Positions 37,885 to 50,712 of a stretch of 64,000 nt of DNA are shown one piece after another. A program made the translations under genes and the position numbers. This DNA is from Zonotrichia leucophrys gambelii (taxonomy: Eukaryota > Chordata > Aves > Passeriformes > Passerellidae): the NCBI RefSeq assembly GCF_028769735.1, contig NC_088170.1, positions 65,945,085-66,009,084 of the forward strand. The letters run 5' to 3'. A model generated the notes under the pieces. That model ran no database searches, was not told the origin of the DNA, and saw only the letters and a program-made list of their open reading frames with translations. Position 1 is the stretch's first letter; the number at the start of each line of letters is the position of its first letter.

Positions 37885-40011
37885 GAAGATCACACCCAAG
37901 CCCAGCACAGTGACCAGCTAACAGCATCTGCTGGATTAAAATTCATCAGGCCAAATATAAAGCAAGAGATAATTAAATATATGTACAAAATGATAGTACT
38001 CTATGATATTGCTGGGTGTTTATACAGATAACAAGACTAAGCAGAGTTACAGATAATGATTAAACATCTTTTGAATGCATTTTAAAGGTCACATTCAGGG
38101 CTTATGCCAGGCTTTGAAGTGCAAGAAATCAAAAAGGGCCAGCAATAAGGTGTGATGGGGAGGGATCACACCCTGCCCAACTGCTTCTGGTGAAGGACAC
38201 TGCCAGCAACAAGGGAAAAGGAGAGACAAGGCAGTGGTAATGGGATTAATATATCAATAGCAACAAAAATCATTAGGAAAATACATGCATGGTCAGATCC
38301 TCACCTTCCCCCATCTCATTTGCTCATGCATCCACACATCACTTTCTTCCTACTACAGCTACAAGCAAAACTTCATACTTTATCACCTCTTTAAACCACT
38401 TTAATCTGTGTTTAAAGGGGGAAATTCAGGAGGATGGCACCAGGGAGAAAAATTTTCTTGCCACAGACCACAGCTACTGCTCCTCTGAAAACCCCAACTG
38501 CTGCCTCCACTGCTACAGTCAGAACATGTCACCACGGGCCAGGGGGCACATGCTGGCCTCCTGCACAGGAATGACAGCTCTGCCCATCCCTTCTGTTGGA
38601 TTTTATCACCCTGGATAGGATAAGCATGGGTCTCGTCAAGAAGCACTTGACAACTCAGGGTATCTTATCAACAGGCAGAGCTCAGCCCGGAGAAAGGCCT
38701 GGTAGGAAAACAAGAGCAGGAATTGGGAATAAGCCCCCAGAGTCTTCACTTCTCCATGTTGCCCTACAAGCTGGGGAGGGATGGCTCTCTTCTAGTCACC
38801 CTGGACTCACAAACAAGGGTCTGGGTAGCACAAAAGTTGAGCCTTCCCTGCAGTGGGTTTGATTCTGCACATTTCACCCACTCCATCTGCCAACACAGCA
38901 CTGTCGTGGCTTCCAGCCAAACTCTGCTCTCCCTTACACCAGTGTAAAAATTAAAAGAATAAACTCCATTAAAGTCAATAAGCTGCAGTGAGATCAGATG
39001 CCTGTGATTCAGAAATGAGCCAGTTATGCCTGTGTGACCCAGAGTGGAATTGTCTGTCATGCAGCAGCGAGTCTGGTGGAGCACAGCTCCCAGTGCTCCT
39101 CAGTGTTTCCCAGCCAATTCTAAATTCAACATCCCCATTATTATCTCCTTGGTCATTTCAACCCAATCAGAAAAGCAGCCACACTTCAGCCCAGGGAACA
39201 GCTGAGACCCCAATGTGTGCCCCGAAAACTGAGCAGAGACTTTTATGATCATTAAATCCCTTCCAATCAAATGGGAGATTAAAATTCCTTGGGATCCATG
39301 CAGGCCTGGAACTTTAAAAGTGTAAGGGCAAACCTTCTTAGCCGGTATTTCTGCACTGCTGACAAAAAGGACTTTCCACCAGGATTTACAGATAGTTATA
39401 TTAATTTGAATTATTCCTTCAACATAAAACTCCTGTGCTGGCATTTTTGTCTGCACACCACAAAAATAGGAAAAGATTACAGAGACAAATTGTATTCTTA
39501 ATATGTGGTTTCCAAAACACACTAAATCCCTAAAACTGAGCTCAAATTACATAGGCAAGGATGAGGTTTTCAGATAAACATAGCCACACGCTCTAAGCAA
39601 CACCAGGAAAGAAAATACAATGATGTCATGGTCCCAGCTCTGGTTCCTACATTCCCTCTTGCCTCCTCCTCCATCCCTGCCCTGAATTAGCCCACCCTCC
39701 AGTTATCCTGCTAGGAAACTATGGGCAGCCCTTAGTCATGAGAGAAGTCCTTTTTCCACTGTGAACTTTTGTGCTGTTATCTTTAGCTCTCACAAGCTTC
39801 AGGTTCACCCTCAGGCACATTCTCTTCCTCAGGGAGGTTTTGGGGTAGCCCTGGGAAGTCCCAAATGCTGCAGATCCCTGGCAGGGAAGGGATTTGCCAT
39901 TACACAGGGAAGGGAAGGATTAATTCTCACACTGTGCAAGCCTGGGAGACGGTTGTGCAAAGCCTGGGTCTGCTGAGTGAAGGAAATATCATCAGAAGTC
40001 CTTCATCCTTT
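37885..40011. other. Intronic sequence without a recognised feature
   Basis: No gene, RNA or repeat family is recognised between the solo LTR and the CR1 3' end. Confidence 0.5.
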
Positions 40012-40130
40012 GTAGGTTGGATTGGGCTTGGAGAACTTGGTTTAGTGGGAAGTGTCCCTGCCCATAACAGGGTGTTAGGCTGGATGATTTTTAAGGTCCT
40101 TTCCAACCCAAACCATTCTGTGACTCTGTG
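40012..40130 (+). mobile_element. CR1 LINE 3' end (5'-truncated)
   Basis: The sequence follows the CR1 3' UTR consensus closely: AGGTTGGATTGGGCTTGG, TTTAGTGGGAAGTGTCCCTG, GGCTGGATGATTTTTAAGG, TCCTTTCCAACCC, AAACCATTCTGTGACTCTG. The last block is the CR1-specific 3' terminal repeat. It is a short truncated copy, as most avian CR1 insertions are. Confidence 0.93.
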
Positions 40131-43100
40131 TTAGCTAAGGGAGGCACAAAGGGCAGAGGACAGAGACCCACCAGACTGTGCTCACACATGCAACAGGAGA
40201 TGGAGCAGCCATGCAGGAAAAGCTGCTCTTTCCCAACTCCTCAGGACATGTGTTACTCCTGGAACACATCTGTACTCTCTTTGCTGCAGGAAACTTCTGC
40301 AGTCACCCCATGACACAAGAGGACAGAGAAGGAGGACACCTCTCAGCCAGCACTTGGATGAACGTGTCTCTCAGCCTCAAACCCACCTATAAACCATAAG
40401 GGAGAGAGTATGACAAGACAAAGCAGATCTTTGAACACCCAGGGCAGTGCATGAGCTAAAGACATGGGCAAAGGCCAAACTCTGACTCCTGCAGTTACAT
40501 GGTCAAGAGGAACCCTGACCAAACGCATTTATCACAGCTTCAATTTTAGGTTATTTCCCTCCCAAGGTTGCCCACAAAGATCTTCCTTTCCGTCTGGAAA
40601 TTCTGTCTCAGTGCAAGCAGAGAGAGCTGGCAATTTGTGCAAGAATTTTGGGACATACAAAACCCCAGAAGTCCTGGTCAGAGTGAACTCCATGCATGGG
40701 GCTCTGCATTCATCCATTTAAAAAAAAAACCCACAACATTTTAGAATTTCATCCAGCACATGAAACCCCAGCTTCAGCCAAGTGTAGTAAATCCATCATA
40801 TCCCAGGTGCAGTGGGTATTCTTGACACTGGAGACAGCCTGTGTACACGTGTCCCACAATGAAATAGCAGTGCTTTAACTTGTTATATTTGGTGTGCTCA
40901 GGAGACAACAGAGGGGTTCTGAGCTGTAGTCTTTTCACTTACTAGGTTGTAAAATTAATTTTTATTTTCATCATTGTTTCCCCTATTGCAGAACATGCCA
41001 TTCTAGGATCATTAAAAATATGGGGACAGTCTATGTCACAGCTTCTTAATTCATGCCCAGTAGACTGGATTTTGTTGAATAAAGATTTTATACTGAAAAC
41101 TATGTCAATCCACCTAATTTCTCTTCTTTCCCAGCCTGCTACTGAAACAACCAAAAAAATGCAAAGACAATTTACCTTTTTTTTTTTATTCTCCAAAGCA
41201 ATCAATTTAATCTGCTTTAAAGAAAAGATTAATTAAACTGAGCCTAGAGCCAGATCCAGATGAACCAGATCTGACTTCTCAGCACAAGCACCAGAGCAAA
41301 GTTGTACTGGGGTCAGGCACTACAGCTGCACCCAGCACCGTGGCCAGCGCACAAAGTCCTCACTCCAAGAAGATAATTCAGATAATTCAATCCCCACAGC
41401 AGCTCCCTACGGCTGTGAGGGGAAGAAATACAAAGTATGGCAAGAGGCAAGCACTGAGGGATGCTGAAAATCCCTCAGTTAGTGTTTTTATAAGGACTGA
41501 CACACAGGAGGTATCCCTTGATCCCGTTCTCCTCCCATATCGCTCATGGCAACTTCGGGAGATTCGGGAGCAGACTGGATCTGCAGCCTCCAATCCCATC
41601 ATCTCTGGAAGAACAGTTTGTGTCTTCAAGTCTGTCTCATTAAATGTCACAGAAGCTTCAGCAGATTCACTCCACCAACTGTGTCTTCTTTGAACTCTGC
41701 CACTGCAAATTCCCCAGGATACCCACTCTGACACTTGCATGGTGAAAGTTCCCCAGAGTCAAAACAAATTCTCCCGCTCAGATGGGGGAGCAGAAGGTAT
41801 GGAAAGCACTCACCAGTTACTGCTGAGTCTGGAAAATGACTACATTTTCTGTTTCAGCTGCTTCTGCTTAAAAACAGACACACCTGAGCTGTTCCCTGCT
41901 CCCCAGCCCCACTTTGCAGGAATTAAACCTCTGCCCTGAGTGTGCCAACTTTGGGCTATGGAGAGAAGGAGCCTTGGATCCACAGCCACAACCTCAGCTA
42001 CAGGGTTCAAACGCTGTGTAATGGCAAAATTTCTCCTCTACTCTTTCAGAATTATTACTTTTTCTTGTTCAAAGAGCAGGCTGAGCAGTAAAGTGAGGAG
42101 TTTTCACTCAGCTGGGGCACAGTGCATCTCCGCGGTGTTTCACAGACAGACAGATCTCCACGCCAGCTGGACACCAGCCAGCCCTGAACTGGAATCCATC
42201 TACTGACACATCAGACCTTGCACAGCCCTGGAAATGAGGATGCTGATCAGTGCTTCTCATTCCTCTGTAATCCAAGAACAGTCAAGATTCTTTCTATCAA
42301 TTTTTTAAATTATTTTCTTTTTTTCTCTTCTTCATCTTTTCCCCTTTTCCCTCTTTCTGCCCCCCTTTTAAGTTTTTTATTATTATTATTATTATTTTGT
42401 TGTCACCTTTTTTCAGGTCACAAAACCATTTTATGCATTGATTTTCCTTTAAAACCACCTACAAAGCATTTAAAACTCAGCCCATCCAGCTATGACTCAC
42501 ACTTGCCCCGCTCTCCTTACCCCCCTCCAATTTTATTTGGCTAGAGGTGGGGGATTTGAGGTTTGCTTTTCCAATTCTTGTGTGTTCTCACCCTCTGGCC
42601 CTCAACCCCACACAGCACAACACTGGTGCAGCGAGGCTTTAGGCAGACAGGGACGACAATAACACAACTTCAAAGCCAACAGGGACACCAGCTGACCAAA
42701 GCCATTGCTCCTGTGCTTGACCATTGCTGCTCTCACTGCTCAGGCAGGAAGATTTTGCCAGCTGGAGGAAGGTTCAGAAAAAACAGGGCTGAGGCATGCC
42801 CAGCTATGGAGCTGGAGTTTCCATTTCCCACCCACCTACACTGCCACCAGCAACCCACATTTCTCTGAAGAACCACCCATCCAAAGTCGTGCAGGGCCAG
42901 CTGAGTCTGTGATCTTGCTGATTTTACCATCTGAAGGCAGAAAACAGGCTGTTCCATCACCCACTTACACAGAAGCATTAAAAATTCCTGGGTTTTTCTG
43001 TAATGACCCAGAAGTAATTCCAAGCAGAGTGGCTACACTGACATGGAATTGCAAGATTTAAATCACCTTTCAGTGTAAATACCAGCTGAGATAAAGAGTG

Positions 43101-46100
43101 GGCAAGTGCTTTAAAAGCTTAGTATCCATACAAAAAAAGGAAAAATTTCACAAGTGCAAAGAGTAATGATGACAGCTCTTTTCAAGCAAAGGTAGCCCAT
43201 GTTAAATTACTCTAGATGCTGCTTTGGCAGAACCAGTGGATCACCCATGTTCCAGGTTACAGACCCAATATGACATTCTCACAACAGAACCCATGGTACA
43301 AGTGGGGATATGTTTTACCACCTCTTTGCAAGAGCTCCTTTTTAAACTACCAATATTAAAAGAATGTCTTATTCGTGCCAAAATGGGAGAGAAACCAGTG
43401 CCACCACCACCTCAGAAGGCTGACAAAGGTTGTCTTAAGTTTCCCAAGATAATTTAAAAACTGACAAGTGGAGAGAATAAAATTAAACCCAAAATTGCCT
43501 TTTGACTATATTATTTAACAGAAGATCTTACATGCAGTAAAGGGACTGGACCCAACCAAGAAGAAGCTTCTCTACCCAACCCATCCCTGGGAGCCCATTC
43601 TGCATAAGCAAGACTGCCACAACAAATGACTGTGAATTCCTAAATTTAGGCAAAAGCACCCAGCCCCTGTAGGGGCAGTGAATCCCACCCAGCCTCTAAA
43701 GGAACCAGCAATTCCTGGGAAACAGCAATACTTCTCACAATCTCTGCAGATCCTGCAATGCACAAGGTGAAGGGATAATGAGTCCTTTCTTTTGTTCCCT
43801 CAAGACTTTGAAAGATGGCCAAGTTTTATACTGTCCACATAAAGTACAGCCTCAGAGGAGAACAAACCCCAATTACATGCAAGAAATTGGTTTTGTTCAA
43901 GGCCCAGATTATTGTCTTGGGTTATTCCTCTGCTACAGTGCTCTTCCCAGAAAAAAATAAAGCTATCCAAAATAAAAAACAACTCAATTCCTTCGCCTGT
44001 GATGGAGAAAGTTACTTTTCTGAGCACTCAGAGCTTATTTTAAAGGTTTGCTTGAATAAATAGGAACCTATTAATACAGAGTTTTCTTACTGCACTTTAA
44101 AGGGCATTTCATGAAGGCTGGTGTTCCCTTATTGCAGTTTTCATGGAATGGAGAAAAATATTTATGGTGCACCAACAGTGTGCTGAGCTAAATAGCTTTT
44201 TCCCTCTCCCCCTGCCAAGATTCTCCTGTGAGGGTGTTTTTACAAAGTGGCTTAGCAGGGCCCTGGCTGGTGCTGGTTGTGGTGGGGCTGGGTGGGTGCA
44301 GGACACCAAAACCATTTATTTCTGCCCAAATTGGGCTGTCCCACCCAGGCGGGGACTCCCATGGCACTGGTGTCCCAGCAGGGCTGAGGTCACAGCTCCC
44401 ACCCCACCCAGCTGCAGTGCTCAGAGAGGTCTCCCTCCCAAAACAAATTGCTTTTTTTGGCTGCTGCAATGAGCTCTGGGTGGGATTAGCAAACCTGGTC
44501 CTTTGCATGTGTGAAAAGGATTTTGTATTTCTACATACATTATGCAGAAATGTACAGAAATACAGAGGACAGTCACTCAGGAGAACCTCTCCTGGTCACC
44601 TTTCAGCTGTCCATACCTAGTAAAAAAGACATTAAGGGCTTAATATTTTTGCCCCTGCTGAAATCCCTTTGACTTCACACCTCTAATAAGACTTTAGAGT
44701 GAACACATGGCACTATGAATGAGCAAAGTAATCACACACTAAACAGGGTGAAGTTTTAATAAATGTTATAGTGAACTGTGAATTTCCCTAAGTCACTAAG
44801 GAAAATTCACTTTGGGAAAATCTCTACACATGTGAAGGGCAATCATGGCAAGCTTTGTTAGTACAAGTGTCTTGCAAGAAGTATTAAACTGCACTAATAA
44901 AATCTGAATGGAAACATCCAGATATTGGGATCCTAGTTCATGAAGATGCCAATGGCTTTCTAACACTTTTTTTGAGAACCCACATGGTTTCTTAGGTACA
45001 GCTGCTCTCTTACCCACAGCCCAGCTAAGCATCCTTTTCCCTTAGGGCTTTGAGCAGCCACAGGGTGAACAGTGAGACCTACAGCTATTCCCCTCCCCTG
45101 CGAATTTATGGGACATTTGATGGGACATCCATCATCTAGCCTGGTTCATCAAAGTGGAAAAAGACAGAGTGTTTTACCTTCCAACTATATAACTTTGCAT
45201 AATAAAACTGTTTAGACTTGGAGATTTTTCTGATGAATGCCAAATGCTTTACAGCAGCAGCCTTCACCAGCAGATCTAAATCACACAGCTTAAATGAAAG
45301 CCTGCTTGCCAATTTATGCATGAACTTTACTTTTTTCCAGAATTGGAGAAAAAAACCTGAATGCACTGTGCCTACAAAAAGGCTTTTTAAAACAGTACTG
45401 CTACAGTGACTGGAAATACAATTCTATTCCTCTTGCATCTCACAGGTACAATTTTTTCCCCAAGACATGGCAATGGAGACATTCCTACAATTGCTTTCAT
45501 TGGTTTTTTGAAGGTGTTTCAAAAAGCTTTATCACTTCAGCAGCCACTCACTGTGCTGGCTTTAGTTACTGATTTCCAAGCAGCACAAACACTGTGAGAC
45601 ATTAAAAAATATAATTAGCAGATAACACGTGGCTGATGCTGCAGATGTGTCTTCAAGGCAAGACCACATTGTCTTATCATTGGAGGGCTCTTCAGGGCAG
45701 CACAAATCCTCATCCTGCTCTGCAAATCCCATTGCTGGCACTGTGATGCTAAAAGGGCTGCTATTCTCTGACTCCCATTTATAACACAGACTGCAAAGGA
45801 GGGGGAAGGTGCACCACAGCTTCACAGTTTCCTACAGGTGTCTCCCTAATGTCTGTCCAATGATGAACCTATACTACAAAACCCATCACTGGCTGGTGCT
45901 GAGTGCTCAGAGACATTTCTGGAAGGTCTTTCTGCCTTGCTGGGCTTCCCTGCACACTGAAAGACAGGAACAGTTTCAGAAAACAAAATGCACTTGAGTT
46001 GTGTTTACTCTCTTGTCCCATTTCTAGTGTTTTTGAGGTGGAGCTGTCCACCTCTTTTTGAAGTGGCATTTCTAGGAAAGGGATCAGATTCTGGCTTTGT

Positions 46101-49100
46101 GCTCCCACAAAGCATCATCTGCCCAACACAGGCATTGCAGCTGAGTTCCTAACATAGCTGGATACAAGAGGGGAGATTCCTACCACATTACCATGACAAA
46201 AACAACACCTCGAACAGTACATTCTGAACATCTCACATAGCAAGCTTTAATGAGTTAGATCTCAAAGTGAGTTACAAAGTAGGTCAGGAGCTGTTTGACA
46301 GATGGGGAAACCAGGACAGTGAGTGAGGTGCTGCAACTTCTCCAAGGTCACAAAAAAAGGCCAGTGCCACAGCCAGAAACAAAACCCAAGTCTCCTAAAT
46401 TGTTATCTAGTGCTCTTCAACCCCATACATGTCTCCACCATTAACCCACATCATCCCCAAAGCTCATGACTGTACAAGGCCTGACTCCTGAATGGGTACA
46501 GCATGGGAGCAGCAGTCCTGCAGATATCAGCAGTGGAAAACCAGCAGCAGCAGGGACATTGGGTCAAAGAAAGTGACTGGCAAAGTCAAAGGAGAACCTG
46601 TACTTTTGCCATTACTTTCATGTGAGCTCCAACACACATGCACATGAAGGCTCTCTGTAATTAAGTTTTCACCCGAATCCTGCCCATGTGAAGCAAAGGC
46701 TACTCCAGCTCAAGGACAATCCAGCCCTGCTGGGACACAAGTATTTCAGGCTGGTGACCCACTTGTACTGAAACACTGAGCACACCCCTCTCCCTGCCCT
46801 CAATGCTGTTTGGAGAACTCTCATTTCTCTGCATGACCCTGCTTCTCCCTGCCACCACTGCATGTGTGAGGTCTGGAGAGGTAAAGAGGTTATAAGCATC
46901 TCAAAACTGGATAAATGCTGTCTCATTGACATCAAAGGCCAACTCTCACTACTTTTATTGGGAACAGAGTCAGGGCACCACAGATAAATCCTGACCTATA
47001 TAATTTTTGATGCTTGCCTGCACTTGTCATGAGCAGAGACAGGGAATGCCAGGAAATGGAATTTCTGCTGCATTTCACAGTTCAGACACAGACACAGCAA
47101 CTGCAATAAAATCCACCATAAATACTGATTTTGACCAGGAAGGACAGGGTGGAATATGGAGAGCTAAATCCAATAGGACAGAGGGATAATCAAAAATAAG
47201 AATTTTGTTCTGGACTTTCAGGAGACAGCACATATTTTCCTATTTACACCCTCAGCAGAATTCTCATCTAGTGCCTATCCAATATTGCTTCTGCCACCAA
47301 AATCTTCACATCAGAACATATCTAGCTATGTTAAAGGCTTACAAGAAGACCATCAGCTTTACAAACACAGCAAGTAACATGTTAACATCACCTATTTTGA
47401 CTATTTGTTAGACAGTTTTGTGTAAAGGCTTCAGGAATATCTAGAAGTGTATTCAACATCTCTCCATTATCAATGGACAGACAAATATAAAGCCAAAGAC
47501 TCTTTTTCTCCCAGTCTGCAACTTTTGATATATTTGCAGACACATCAACAATACATTAGGAGAGCTCAACATGGACGGAGGGCCCAATTTTTGCCTGAAA
47601 TAGGATTTCTGTAATAAACTGTATTAATTTAGATATTAAATTAAGTAGGTAATAGGCTGTCCAATGTTCAAACTCTGCTTTCATTTATTTCAGAAAAATA
47701 AAAAAGTGGACATAATAACTTGCTGACACTCTGTAATTTGTCCCTATAGACCATGATGCACACAAGTATCCAACAAGAGCCACAGCAGAAACAGATGCCA
47801 GCAGATGGTATTATCCTGAACAAAATCAATTAAGGACATTTACAATATGTCAAAAGTGCAGCTACAAAAACAAAGTGTAGACCTGTACATCTGTTTCTTA
47901 ATGAAGCCATGAGTATTTGACACTTAGCCAACAAACTACAATCTAAACACTACAGCAACACCAATGATAGATAAGGAAATACTAGGCATATTCAGATTCT
48001 TCAACAGTCACTACAAAATACAAGATGTTGAGCAGAATAACCAGACACTACTGGAAGTCCATATGCCATGCATTAATGTAGCTAAAATATAAGCATACGA
48101 GTTTTCAGTTTCACAGATTTTGTAAGGCTGTGATTTGCTCAAAATTTATAGAAACAGGAGTCACATGGTAATAATAAGTTAAGAAATACCATTCTCTTCC
48201 ATAACACAATCCTCTGGTGTATTTAAAAGGCTTCTTGGAACCCTGTCACCTTGGCTGAAATAAAAAGAAAAGCACTCACAATTCCCTCAAAGTTGTTATG
48301 ACATCTCTGTTGAGAACGTGGTGACAGTACAAGAGGCAGGATGAGATACACATATGTCAATGGCATCTTGTAGATTATATAAAACACAAATGGACTGAAG
48401 GAATTCAGCAGTTATTTGTGCAGGGAACAAAAATCTCTGAGCTCCCCATGAAGAGGACAAGAGGTGGAAACATTTCATAGAGGGGAAAAAATTGTTTCTT
48501 CTGCACCACAGCTTCGTTCAAAGTATTGAGGATACATTTAGGAAAGAAAAGGGTAGGACCAGTAAGGGTAAGAGCAGCTGAACAAGAAAAGGGTAAGATC
48601 AGCTGCTGAACATGGCCCTGTGACCACGGTGGCAGCTGTTATCAGTGTTTGCTGAAGATTCCCACCACTACAAACAGGGATGGGACCATCCCAGTCACAC
48701 TCTGCTGCAATACAATGAAAACTCTGCTATTGAAAGAGGTGATGGCATCAACTCCAGAAACAATGGCTGTTATTTAGCTCCTAGGGAACTCATACCAAGT
48801 TTCTCCTATGTTAGCTGCCAAATGTACAAAATATTCAGAAATATATACACTAAATGGGACGGGTTTCTTTAAGGATCCTGGGAAAAATACAGCCTCAGCA
48901 GTGAAAAGCATACTTACACTGTACATCTGAGAAATGCATCATTCATTTTTACTGGGGCCCAGGTGACAGTCTCATTAGACCACAGATGGATTAAAGACAA
49001 ATGATCTGGTGAATAATGTCACTATGGGCCATGTAGCACTTCATCCAAGCAGCACCACTGAGAACAGGTGACTGGGTGGGGATTGTAAGGATAAAAAACA

Positions 49101-50391
49101 CAAGGCTCTAGAATGGCATTCTTGGAGGGGACCAAAAAAATGAAAACTGGCTCATGTTTACATTTAATCTGCTTCATACATTGATTTTTGTCATGTTACC
49201 TGTCAAACCACTGAACAAACTAAATAATTGCTTAAGCAGCACTGATAGAGACGTGACAGATTATTCAAGCATTGTGATTCTTTGTTCTCATATATCTCAT
49301 TAAGAAATGATGATTGGTTCCATTTACAGCTCTTAAGTTGAATTCAGTAACTACTGACACATGAACTCAGCCTGGCATCTACTAATTTTTTATTGTTCTC
49401 AAGCAGAAATTGCTCCTGCCAAAGTCTCTCCTGCATACCATTTCAGTGTAGTGGCTGATGTTTTTTTAACGATGCAACACAGAAGGGAAAAAAAACTCCA
49501 ACTGACTTCTCCACTGATTTACAGCACCCATGGAATGAAAACAAATAAAACTTCTTGTATTCTGTACTTCTCCCCTTCCCCCACCTCCTTTTTTATTTTT
49601 AACCAGTATTATTTCATTAAATAAGCTCACAGCACATCCCTGCAAACAGCTGAGCTGGCAGGAGGAGGGAACTGTCCTGTGGGATGTGTTCAGCCCCTTC
49701 CTCTTCTGTTGTGGAATTGCAAAGTTCCTTCTTAGCCTTTTAACTTTATAATGCTGTTTGAAAGCTCAGAGAAAGGAGCAGACAATGCTGCTATTCCAGC
49801 CTGCTGCTGAGTATCAGGGATTCTCTTGACTCACACAGGAAAACCTCCAAGCTGTGGAAATCAAAGGCAGAATTTTACAGCAACGTTGAGATGCTACAAA
49901 TTATTGAAGAGAAAATAAGAGAGAACCAGTTGTGCTTTTGTGTGCCACCCTCTGACTTCAGGGAGATCTACAGTGACCACAAAGCCAACACACAAGGAGA
50001 CATCTGAGTACACATTTTACAGGCACTCTCCAAAGCCAAAATTGCAGGTTTTAGACAAGAGATGGAAAGCAGGGATTTGCTGCAGCAGAGGTAACGTGGA
50101 GGTGGAGGACTGGAGGAGAGGGAAGGACCATTGTGCTTTTAACTTCTCATTAGTCTGGGTTCATTCCCATTAGCTAATTGAGCACAGGGGCACCACACAG
50201 TTTCTGCCTCCCCCTAAATGTAACCCAACCATGAAGAGAAATTCAAACTACAGAATAAATCAACAATATTCACAATGCTCTTAAACAGCTTTTGCCAAAT
50301 GGCACAATTCATTGTCTATGCATTCATTAATGAAGCCAAACAACGTGCTGTTTGGCAAAAAAAAATGCTATTTATGGCCACATATCTCTAT
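40131..50391. other. Intronic sequence, mostly unremarkable
   Basis: No exon or RNA gene is recognised over about 10 kb. It includes a pyrimidine-rich stretch and ATT repeat near 42306-42397, and a partial duplication of AAGAAAAGGGTA-type sequence around 48545-48605. Confidence 0.5.
42379..42397. repeat. (ATT)n microsatellite beside a pyrimidine-rich stretch
   Basis: About six ATT units follow a C/T-rich block (42306-42378). Confidence 0.85.
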
Positions 50392-50712
50392 AATAAAAAA
50401 TAATATATAGTATTATATAGAGTATATAATACTATATATACTATATATAGTATATACTATATATATACACTATAATATATATACTATAGTATATATAGAG
50501 TATAGTATAAATAAATATATAGTAAAAATACTATATACACTATATATACTATATATAGAGTATATACTATATATATATACACTATAATAGATATACTATA
50601 GTATATATATAGTATAGTATAAATAAATATATAGTAAAATACTATATAAACAGTATTTTTAATATGTGGGCATACATAAATTTACACACTATATATATAT
50701 ATATAATATTAC
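50392..50712. repeat. AT-rich palindromic microsatellite with internal 110-bp duplication
   Basis: About 320 bases are built almost only of TATA, CTATA and TATAG words, many of them self-complementary (for example CTATATATAG and ACTATAGT). Two consecutive units of about 108-110 bases start near 50431 and 50539 and share the blocks TACTATAGTATATATA and AGTATAGTATAAATAAATA. A final (TA)n lies at 50690-50706, followed by ACACACACAT. The sequence could form cruciforms. No transposon ends are seen. Confidence 0.9.
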
